Shown here piece by piece: positions 28,774-33,893 of a stretch of 33,893 bases of DNA. The DNA is taken from NCBI GenBank assembly GCA_039922435.1, contig JBDTES010000017.1:1-33893 (forward strand), in the 5' to 3' direction. The number at the start of each line of letters is the position of its first letter. Position 1 is the stretch's first letter. The translations under genes and the position numbers were made by a program. The notes below the pieces were generated by a model that was not told the DNA's origin, ran no database searches, and was given only the letters and a program-made list of their open reading frames with translations. The DNA comes from JBDTES01 sp039922435 (GTDB lineage Bacteria; Patescibacteriota; Saccharimonadia; Saccharimonadales; UBA4665).

Positions 28774-29358
28774 ATGAAATTAGCAGTTATTACAGTCAGT
28801 ACACGCGAAGGCCGGGTTGGCGAATCGGTCGGCAAATGGTTTGGCCAGTACGCCCGCAGCCATGGTGGCTTTAGTGAGATTCTACCAATTGATCTGAAAG
28901 AGGTTAACTTGCCGCTACTTAATGAGCCTAAGCACCCGGTAATGCAAGATTATAAGTATGACCATACTAAGCGCTGGAGTGCCCTGATTGAGCCAGCTGA
29001 CGCCTTTGTATTTGTAACGCCGGAGTACGATTACTTTGTACCGGGCGCCCTGGTTAATGCTATCGACTATTTAGCCCGTGAGTGGAGCTACAAACCAGCC
29101 GCTTTGGTTGGCTACGGTGGTATTTCGGGTGGCCTACGGGCTATTCAGGCCGTTAAGCCTTTGCTGACAACCGTTAAGATGATGCCACTGCCAGAGAGTG
29201 TATCAATCCAGTTTGTCCAGAATTTTGTCAAAGACGGTGTCTTTACCCCCGAGCTAATGCACGAAGATATGGCCCGGCTGATGCTGAATGAGCTGGTCAA
29301 ATGGGCCGCAGCCATGAAGCCAATGCGGGTCCACCCCGCTAGCGACGCTGCCGAATAA
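28774..29358 (+). CDS. NAD(P)H-dependent FMN reductase (flavodoxin-like)
   Basis: A 194-residue enzyme of the NADPH-dependent FMN reductase/azoreductase-like family, cytoplasmic, reducing FMN or quinone-type substrates. The phosphate-binding loop is STREGRVGESVGKW (~9-22). The isoalloxazine region is VTPEYDYFVPGALVNAIDYL, followed by GYGGISGGLRAIQAV. Length is normal. GGGAGG lies about six bases before the ATG, and TATAAT sits just upstream at about 28755. It is divergent from the HxlR regulator and probably its target, forming a redox/electrophile-response module. The transposase element begins ten bases after its stop. Confidence 0.9.
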   Translation: MKLAVITVSTREGRVGESVGKWFGQYARSHGGFSEILPIDLKEVNLPLLNEPKHPVMQDYKYDHTKRWSALIEPADAFVFVTPEYDYFVPGALVNAIDYLAREWSYKPAALVGYGGISGGLRAIQAVKPLLTTVKMMPLPESVSIQFVQNFVKDGVFTPELMHEDMARLMLNELVKWAAAMKPMRVHPASDAAE

Positions 29359-29367
29359 CTATATCTA

Positions 29368-29394
29368 CCTTTCCAAGGTTTAACCTTGGAAAGG
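29368..29394. repeat. Left palindrome of the transposase element
   Basis: A perfect 13-bp stem, CCTTTCCAAGGTT (29368-29380) with its complement at 29382-29394, about a T. It lies ten bases after the FMN reductase stop and may also act as that gene's 3' hairpin. Confidence 0.9.
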
Positions 29395-29420
29395 GGAGTA
29401 GAGCGTGCTAGGCTTCTAGT

Positions 29421-30035
29421 ATGCCCGGGCGCAACATTGTGAAGCAGTATCAGCCAGATGGTTATTACCATCTATATAATCGTGGGCTGAACAAAGATGA
29501 TGTGTTTCGTGACGCAGAGGATTATCGTTATTTCGAATGGCTACTGGATCGAACGGTCGGACCAGAGCAGAAAAATGATAAGAAAGGACGGCCATTTACT
29601 TGGCTAGGTGACCAGATCAAGTTAGACGCTTATTGTCTCATGCCTAATCACTACCATATCTTAGTGAATCAATCAGCTGAAAAGGGTATTTCACAGCTAA
29701 TGCGCACACTCGGGACCGCTTATACCTACTATGCAAATAAAAAGTATGGTAGACGTGGACCTCTGTTTGAGAATGTGTACCGAGCGGTACTAGTGGAAGA
29801 TGACGGGCAGCTTATGCATCTGACGCGTTATATTCATTTAAATCCGCACGACTACAAAAAGTGGGCTTATTCTAGTTTTTCTGACTATCTTGGGAAGCCC
29901 CGGCCGTGGGTAAATGTAGAAGTATTGATGTCATACTTTAACTCGCCGAGGCAGTATCGCCGTTTTGTTAACGATTACGAGGAAATGCAACGTGAGCGCG
30001 AAACGCTAAAGCGGCAACTCGCTGATAATATCTAG
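29421..30035 (+). CDS. REP-associated tyrosine transposase (Y1_Tnp/HUH family)
   Basis: A 204-residue single-strand DNA transposase of the RAYT group. The N-terminal GYYHLYNRGLNKDDVFRDAEDY is typical. The HUH metal site is H77-Y-H79 in CLMPNHYHIL. The catalytic tyrosine candidate is Y137 in HLTRYIHLNP. Gly-Pro-rich RRGPLFENVYRAVLVEDD and a C-terminal helical, charged tail match the family. The frame is intact with all catalytic residues, so it may be active. No strong ribosome-binding site precedes the ATG. It is framed by palindromes (see element), with its stop codon immediately before the right one. Confidence 0.92.
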   Translation: MPGRNIVKQYQPDGYYHLYNRGLNKDDVFRDAEDYRYFEWLLDRTVGPEQKNDKKGRPFTWLGDQIKLDAYCLMPNHYHILVNQSAEKGISQLMRTLGTAYTYYANKKYGRRGPLFENVYRAVLVEDDGQLMHLTRYIHLNPHDYKKWAYSSFSDYLGKPRPWVNVEVLMSYFNSPRQYRRFVNDYEEMQRERETLKRQLADNI

Positions 30036-30072
30036 ATTTCCAAGGTTTAACCTTGGAAAACCTTGGAAATCT
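30034..30072. repeat. Right palindrome array of the transposase element
   Basis: Three alternating half-sites: TTTCCAAGGTT (30037-30047), its complement (30049-30059) and a second complement (30059-30069). The first can pair with either, giving two mutually exclusive hairpins, and the outer one extends to AGATTTCCAAGG/CCTTGGAAATCT. The left end has only two half-sites, so the ends are asymmetric. Confidence 0.85.
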
Positions 30073-30152
30073 ATCAGGAGATAACTGGGGGCACCGGATG
30101 GTTGATTGAGGGGCGTTTTGTTTTTGTTATTAACAGAGGTATACTAAGCCTA

Positions 30153-30929
30153 ATGGAGCAGATGAGATACCGATTGATGGACGAAGAGTTAGTCCGGATT
30201 GACTTGCCGGGTACTAAGAATCTTCATATTGAAGGTATTTTGCGCGGTTCGTACGATCATCCATTAGTTATTATGATGCATGGCCGACCAGGTGGTGGTA
30301 ACGGGCTGTTGCAATATTTGGGGGCTAGATACCTCTATGAGCAGGGTTTTGCTAGTTTGAGGCTGTCAATGTATAGTTTTGAACCTAATACCAGAGATTT
30401 GCTTGATTGTAAGTTACAAACCCACGTTGATGACTTTGAAACTGTGGTGGACTATGTCAGGCAGCAAGGGACCAAAACGGTCTTTGGGGCTGGCCATAGT
30501 TATGGCGGTCTAACGATATTAAAGAGCAAGGCTCAACTAGACGGGGCGGTACTGTGGGATCCATCGCACGGTAATTACTGGACGGAGCACTCCGAGCCAG
30601 ATCCAGAATTTCCCGAAAAGACAGTTGGTGATATTGTGGTTGGCCTAGCCGGCCATGGCTACGTAGTCTCGTCGGCTATGAACCAAGCTGATTTTGCTAT
30701 GGGTGATACTACCACTTGGGCAGCCGGCAAGGGTTATCCGCTAGAGATTATCTCGGCCGAAAAGGGTGAATTAGCGCAGCTGGGCAAAAGATATATTGAG
30801 GTGGCCGATGAGCCTAAGCGCCAGGTGGTTGTGGGAGGCGCCCATCATTCATTTCAAGATTCTGACGAAGTAACAATGGAATTATTTAAACAGACGGCTG
30901 ATTGGCTGAAGGGAATAATAAATGACTGA
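30153..30929 (+). CDS. Alpha/beta-hydrolase family protein
   Basis: A 258-residue hydrolase. HGRPGGGNG (~43-51) is the oxyanion-hole region, GHSYGG with Ser116 the nucleophile elbow, and GGAHHSFQDSDE near the end carries the catalytic His; an Asp in VLWDPSHGN or IISAEKG could complete the triad. The frame is open back to 30063, within the right transposon palindrome, but TATACT (30140-30145) lies seven bases before ATG 30153, so the shorter form is chosen and the message is leaderless. The stop overlaps the orn start by eight bases, heading a three-gene operon. Substrate unknown; a dienelactone-hydrolase/acyl-esterase-like role is possible. Confidence 0.82.
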   Translation: MEQMRYRLMDEELVRIDLPGTKNLHIEGILRGSYDHPLVIMMHGRPGGGNGLLQYLGARYLYEQGFASLRLSMYSFEPNTRDLLDCKLQTHVDDFETVVDYVRQQGTKTVFGAGHSYGGLTILKSKAQLDGAVLWDPSHGNYWTEHSEPDPEFPEKTVGDIVVGLAGHGYVVSSAMNQADFAMGDTTTWAAGKGYPLEIISAEKGELAQLGKRYIEVADEPKRQVVVGGAHHSFQDSDEVTMELFKQTADWLKGIIND

Positions 30930-31479
30930 GATAGATAAAAACGCGGTGCCTAGCAAATTACTTTGGGTGGATCTTGAAATGACGGGGCTAGATACGACTA
31001 AGGACGTAATTATTGAGGTGGCAGCCATAGTCACCGATTTTGACTTTAAAACGCTTGCTACCTATGAGGCACTAGTGGCTCAGCCAGAGGATAAATTAAC
31101 CAGTATGAACCCCTGGGCCCAGGCCCAGCACGATGGCAGCGGTTTAACTGACCGGGTCCGCCGTGAAGGCCGGCCCGAGGCAGATGTTACGCGTGAGCTA
31201 TCGCAGCTTATTCAGACCCAATTTGGGGCTGAACCGGCCATTCTGGCGGGGAACAGTATTCACAATGATCGCCAGTTCATCCGTAGTTGGTGGCCAGATG
31301 TTGAGGCGCTACTGCACTACCGGATGCTCGATGTTAGCTCGTGGAAGATCTTTATGCAAGCTGCTCATGGCTTGCAGTTTGATAAGATGGAATCACACCG
31401 AGCTTTGGGTGATATTCAGGCCTCGATTGCCGAATTAGAGTATTACTTAGAATGGTTTAAAGATCATGGCCAAGCTTAG
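30922..31479 (+). CDS. orn: Oligoribonuclease
   Basis: A 185-residue 3'-5' exoribonuclease of the DEDDh family that degrades two- to five-nucleotide RNAs and pGpG at the end of mRNA decay. ExoI is LWVDLEMTGLD (Asp17, Glu19), ExoII is GNSIHNDRQFI, and ExoIII is SHRALGDIQASI with the His and Asp. Length matches the family. GAAGGGAA lies about seven bases before the ATG. It overlaps the upstream hydrolase by eight bases and the downstream HAD gene by 14, so the three are tightly coupled. Confidence 0.95.
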   Translation: MTEIDKNAVPSKLLWVDLEMTGLDTTKDVIIEVAAIVTDFDFKTLATYEALVAQPEDKLTSMNPWAQAQHDGSGLTDRVRREGRPEADVTRELSQLIQTQFGAEPAILAGNSIHNDRQFIRSWWPDVEALLHYRMLDVSSWKIFMQAAHGLQFDKMESHRALGDIQASIAELEYYLEWFKDHGQA

Positions 31480-32113
31480 AGCCGTTTTATTTGATTTAGA
31501 TGGTACACTGCGTGATACCCGCGAGCTGATTCATGATGCTCTCGATTATGCTTTTCGGGCCCATGGCCTTCGTTCGCCCAGCCGTGAAGAATTAAGACCG
31601 TATATCCATCATCTTAGTTTTGTCCATGATGAGTTTGCATCAGGTATTGATCCGGAGGCCTTTGGGGCCTCTTATAGCGCTCGAACAAACGAATTACTGC
31701 CGCAAGTTCAACTATATGCCGACGTTGAGAGAATCCTGTCGATTGTTCATGATCTGTACAAAGTAGCTGTGGTTACAGCTGGTCAATCAGCCCCTCAATA
31801 CATAGAGCGGTATGGCCTGACGGCCTATATTGATACGATTGTTGGAGCTAACGATATTACCAAGCAAAAACCTGATCCTGAGGGAATCGATGTGGCGCTG
31901 AAGCGCTTAGGGGTTGAACCGAGTGGGTCCGTAATGATAGGCGATCTAGCGACCGATATTCGAGCTGCCGAAGCTGCAAATTTGGCCACATCTATTGGCA
32001 TAACCCATGGTTTTGGCACAGCTGAGCGCCTGACACAGGCCGGTGCTGACTATATTATTGATTCGCTGGCTGAACTGCCGGCCATTCTTCAGCAAATTGA
32101 CGATAAAAGGTAG
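31466..32113 (+). CDS. HAD-superfamily phosphatase (PGP/PpaX-like)
   Basis: A 215-residue HAD-IA hydrolase with a complete active site: motif I VLFDLDGTLRDT (Asp10, Asp12), motif II VAVVTAG, motif III KQKPDPEGIDVALKRLG and motif IV VMIGDLATDIRAAEAAN. The inserted four-helix cap lies between motif I and II. It resembles phosphoglycolate phosphatase and PpaX, but substrates in this family cannot be told from sequence. Its ATG lies 14 bases inside orn, so it is made from the same mRNA. It contrasts with the XRE-HAD protein at 7550, which lacks the second catalytic Asp. Confidence 0.9.
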   Translation: MAKLRAVLFDLDGTLRDTRELIHDALDYAFRAHGLRSPSREELRPYIHHLSFVHDEFASGIDPEAFGASYSARTNELLPQVQLYADVERILSIVHDLYKVAVVTAGQSAPQYIERYGLTAYIDTIVGANDITKQKPDPEGIDVALKRLGVEPSGSVMIGDLATDIRAAEAANLATSIGITHGFGTAERLTQAGADYIIDSLAELPAILQQIDDKR

Positions 32114-32122
32114 CTAGTCCAG

Positions 32123-32455
32123 CTAAGCTAGTTTTAATTTGTGCATGGCCAGGACTATTACCGCAAAGACGCCGAAGCTTATCAAAATGTTGAGTACAAA
32201 GTTTAGGTGATTGGCTAGGAGTAGTAAACAGGCGATAAAGATAGCGGCTGGAATCATAAAGAGCAGGGCCGAGGCTAGATAATCGTGCAAGCTGCCGCTA
32301 GCCGGATTGAGCGACAAAAATATAAATGTCATTAGTGTTAGCAGTGGTGCTGCCACGATTAGGCCAGCCCACTTTTGGCCAAACTTGGGGGCGACGTAGC
32401 TGGCGGCCACCACAACCGAGCCAGATATTATAAATTGAATTATTGTTTTTAGCAT
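32123..32455 (-). CDS. DUF3147-like small membrane protein
   Basis: A 110-residue protein with four transmembrane helices (IIQFIISGSVVVAASYVAP; WAGLIVAAPLLTLMTFIFLS; YLASALLFMIPAAIFIACLLLL; FVLNILISFGVFAVIVLAM). The short loops and the conserved-looking GLIVAAPLLT stretch match DUF3147-type proteins of unknown function. TATACT (32464-32469) lies eight bases before the ATG, again a leaderless arrangement. It is convergent with the HAD gene; AGCTAG/CTAGCT repeats in the nine-base gap and just past it may act as a weak terminator. Confidence 0.75.
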   Translation of the reverse strand: MLKTIIQFIISGSVVVAASYVAPKFGQKWAGLIVAAPLLTLMTFIFLSLNPASGSLHDYLASALLFMIPAAIFIACLLLLANHLNFVLNILISFGVFAVIVLAMHKLKLA

Positions 32456-32515
32456 TTATATTAAGTATACAGTAGTCAGGTTTTGCGATGTTTATCAGTT
32501 ACTTTCGTAATCAAA

Positions 32516-32537
32516 ACGTATATACGGACGTATATAC
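32516..32537. repeat. Tandem ACGTATATAC repeats next to a TTGACA
   Basis: ACGTATATAC occurs twice (32516-32525 and 32528-32537) separated by GG; each copy contains the palindrome GTATATAC. TTGACA (32539-32544) follows on the plus strand but without a good -10. The same core forms the palindrome at 8428-8447. It may be a protein-binding site. Confidence 0.5.
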
Positions 32538-32593
32538 ATTGACAGGGTTAAAACTGAATAGTTACACAGAAGTTGTAACAATAGATTAGACTT

Positions 32594-32616
32594 AAAAAAA
32601 CTATGAACTTGTTCAT
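32594..32616 (-). terminator. Terminator of the surface-protein gene
   Basis: On the minus strand ATGAAC-AA-GTTCAT (32603-32616; effectively a 5-bp stem and tetraloop) followed by AG and seven T (32594-32600). It lies ten bases downstream of the stop codon. Confidence 0.8.
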
Positions 32617-32625
32617 GGGGGAGCC

Positions 32626-33893
32626 TTATTTACTCAGATTGTGCTTTGACTTGAAGATAAGAGCCAGGCCTGCTCCTATTACAGATATTGCCCCAATAAC
32701 TAGAACCGTAACAACCAGATTAGATTGTTGGGGTGCACCGTAGCCGGTGTCGGGAGTTTTGGGGGTGGTTTGGTTGGGGTTGCCACCGTTTGTGCTCGCT
32801 ACTGTGGCCAAGCCAACTGGGTCAACGATTACACTATTGACTATGCCATCTTGGTCGAGCGCACCGCCATCAGTTATGTCGTAGGCTAGCTGCAGGGCAT
32901 GTTTACTATTTACTGTTGTCTCAGTAATAGTCGCACCGGGGATATCTGCATACTTTTTGGTCGTTGAATTGTACTTTCGGGCAGTTACATCGCTAGGCTT
33001 TAGGTCTGTTTGGAAGGTTAGAGTTACTTGGTTAGTTGAGCCACCCGGGACTGTGGCGCTAAAGTCCACTAGGTCCAACGGATAGGTATAGCCGGCATCT
33101 TTGGTAGAGCTAGCTGTAGTGGTTAGGTTAGTTATATTAGTGCCAATTGGGGTAGAGAGAGTGACTGGCGAAGTCGAAGTCGCTCCTAACGCAGTCTTCT
33201 GATTGGTGTATAAACCCATAACAGTGGCTTTACCGCTACTAGCGCCGTCTTGATACGCCACATACGGCGTGCCATTATTAAAGGTTAGAGCAGTATAACC
33301 GGCAATATCCACCGAAAACCCAGCCGACCCAACAGTTTGCCAACTAGTCCCATCAAACTTCATAACGGTGGCTTTGTAATTACTGCCTGCGTCCGAATAC
33401 GCCACGTATGGTGTATTGTCGTTAAAGGCCATAGAGGTGTAATTAGCAGTATTAGGGGAAAACCCAGCCGACCCAACATTCACCCAACTAGTCCCATCAA
33501 ACTTCATAACGGTGGCCTTGTAACCATTACCGCTATCCGAATACGCCACGTACGGTGTATCTCCATCAAGTTTTAGAGAGATAAATGCCGCCTGTCCAGC
33601 CGAAAACCCAGCCGACCCAACATTCACCCAACTAGTCCCATCAAACTTCATAACAGTGGCCTTGTCACCGTAGTCCATATACGCTACATAAGGCGTATCA
33701 CCATCGAGAGCTAATGAAATGTAATTAGATTGTCCAGCCGAAAACCCAGCCGACCCAACGTTTTGCCAACTATTCCCATCAAACTTCATAACAGTGACTT
33801 TATTGCCGCTGGCATAGTCCATATATGCCACGTACGGCGTGTTACCATCAAAAGCTATTGTTGTATCGTTAACTCCGCCAGCCGAAAACCCAG
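32626..33893 (-). CDS. Sortase-anchored surface protein with tandem ~48-residue repeats (N-terminus beyond window)
   Basis: The frame is open to the window edge, so only the last ~421 residues are seen. From the edge inward, about five repeats of 46-48 residues each carry TPYVAY, KATVMKFDG(T/N)SW and VGSAGFS, the pattern of a beta-propeller or blade-like repeat domain. Next comes a Thr/Ser-rich segment and a domain with DGGALDQDGIVNSVIVDPVGLA, matching the 'choice-of-anchor U' type found before sorting signals. The C-terminus is a cell-wall sorting signal: TPDTG, a hydrophobic helix (LVVTVLVIGAISVIGAGLALIF) and a KSKHNLSK tail. A sortase would therefore attach it to the envelope. DNA repeats are 138-144 bp. 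Confidence 0.88.
   Translation of the reverse strand, partial: GFSAGGVNDTTIAFDGNTPYVAYMDYASGNKVTVMKFDGNSWQNVGSAGFSAGQSNYISLALDGDTPYVAYMDYGDKATVMKFDGTSWVNVGSAGFSAGQAAFISLKLDGDTPYVAYSDSGNGYKATVMKFDGTSWVNVGSAGFSPNTANYTSMAFNDNTPYVAYSDAGSNYKATVMKFDGTSWQTVGSAGFSVDIAGYTALTFNNGTPYVAYQDGASSGKATVMGLYTNQKTALGATSTSPVTLSTPIGTNITNLTTTASSTKDAGYTYPLDLVDFSATVPGGSTNQVTLTFQTDLKPSDVTARKYNSTTKKYADIPGATITETTVNSKHALQLAYDITDGGALDQDGIVNSVIVDPVGLATVASTNGGNPNQTTPKTPDTGYGAPQQSNLVVTVLVIGAISVIGAGLALIFKSKHNLSK
33290..33893 (-). repeat. In-frame tandem DNA repeats of 138-144 bp
   Basis: A conserved segment, on the plus strand CCATCAAACTTCATAAC, recurs with CATAAC at 33361, 33505, 33649 and 33787 (spacing 144, 144 and 138). 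The adjacent GCCGAAAACCCAGCCGACCC also repeats. The high nucleotide identity in this block indicates recent duplication or gene conversion, and copy number may vary between strains. Confidence 0.9.

Larger units (their letters stand above)
29368..30072 (+). mobile_element. RAYT/IS200-type element bounded by identical palindromes
   Basis: A HUH transposase gene (29421-30035) is flanked by near-identical hairpins. Left: CCTTTCCAAGGTT and its exact complement around a single T (29368-29394). Right: the 11-bp-arm version TTTCCAAGGTT (30037-30059), overlapped by a third half-copy (30059-30069). The outer pair AGATTTCCAAGG (30034-30045) and CCTTGGAAATCT (30061-30072) gives an alternative, larger stem. 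Such end hairpins are the recognition structures of Y1 transposases. No target duplication is expected for this class. The exact cleavage sites cannot be fixed from one copy. Confidence 0.8.

Noticed and set aside
30063..30152. Extra 30 N-terminal residues of the alpha/beta hydrolase
   Set aside because: They begin inside the transposon end palindrome, do not resemble the hydrolase fold, and a -10 box lies seven bases before the later ATG at 30153.
33290..33893. Regularly spaced repeats as a CRISPR array
   Set aside because: The unit is 138-144 bp, a multiple of three, and in frame with a repeat-domain surface protein; spacers are not unique.

Overview
This window looks like a piece of a small-genome bacterium of the Candidate Phyla Radiation (Patescibacteria), most probably a Saccharibacteria (TM7)-type organism. 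The basis is indirect: about 45-50% GC by eye, the standard code with TGA as stop, several short membrane proteins and small hypotheticals of the kind common in that group, a surface protein with a TPDTG-type sorting signal and Lys-rich tail, and housekeeping genes scattered singly with little operon structure. No phylogenetic computation was possible, so the lineage call is an inference.

Layout. 1-5.5 kb: the end of an unknown gene, Hsp20, ComF, a small PD-(D/E)XK-type protein, two tRNA-Ser genes, a membrane-anchored PH-like protein, an alpha/beta hydrolase, a membrane protein coupled to DedA, a 28-residue ORF, and tRNA-Arg followed by a duplicated tRNA 3' end. 5.6-8.4 kb: membrane protein, third tRNA-Ser, a Nudix gene broken by one amber stop, HIT protein overlapping a tiny membrane protein, and an XRE-HAD fusion. 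8.4-13.8 kb: valS and tsaD (minus), murE-like ligase (plus). 13.8-17.3 kb: hypothetical genes, including a possible nuclease, and an amidinotransferase-like protein. 17.2-19.5 kb: groES and groEL behind a promoter carrying two CIRCE boxes. 19.5-24.7 kb: acidic protein, a sugar-phosphate pair (SIS isomerase and cupin), DUF1361, argS, uridine kinase and an archaemetzincin-like peptidase. 25.5-28 kb: winged-helix Nudix regulator, small membrane protein, msrB with a PH-like partner, and a 22-residue-repeat protein. 28.2-30.1 kb: HxlR regulator divergent from an FMN reductase, then a HUH (RAYT-type) transposase bracketed by identical palindromes. 30.1-33.9 kb: hydrolase-orn-HAD phosphatase operon, DUF3147-like membrane protein, and the C-terminal part of a cell-wall-anchored repeat protein running off the window.

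The most striking global pattern is at gene starts. About sixteen genes, including valS, argS, tsaD, murE and msrB, have a TATAAT-like -10 box ending only 6-11 nt before the start codon, so their mRNAs would be leaderless or nearly so. Chaperone genes and others instead have clear GGAGG ribosome-binding sites. Two start-recognition modes seem to coexist. Stress and redox control is visible as CIRCE at groES and paired palindromes at the HxlR gene.

I see no large undescribed multi-gene system, no CRISPR array and no prophage. The best leads are the transposase/palindrome element, the leaderless promoter architecture, the tRNA-Arg end duplication, and a set of enzymes with replaced signature residues (ValRS, XRE-HAD, amidinotransferase-like, HIT).
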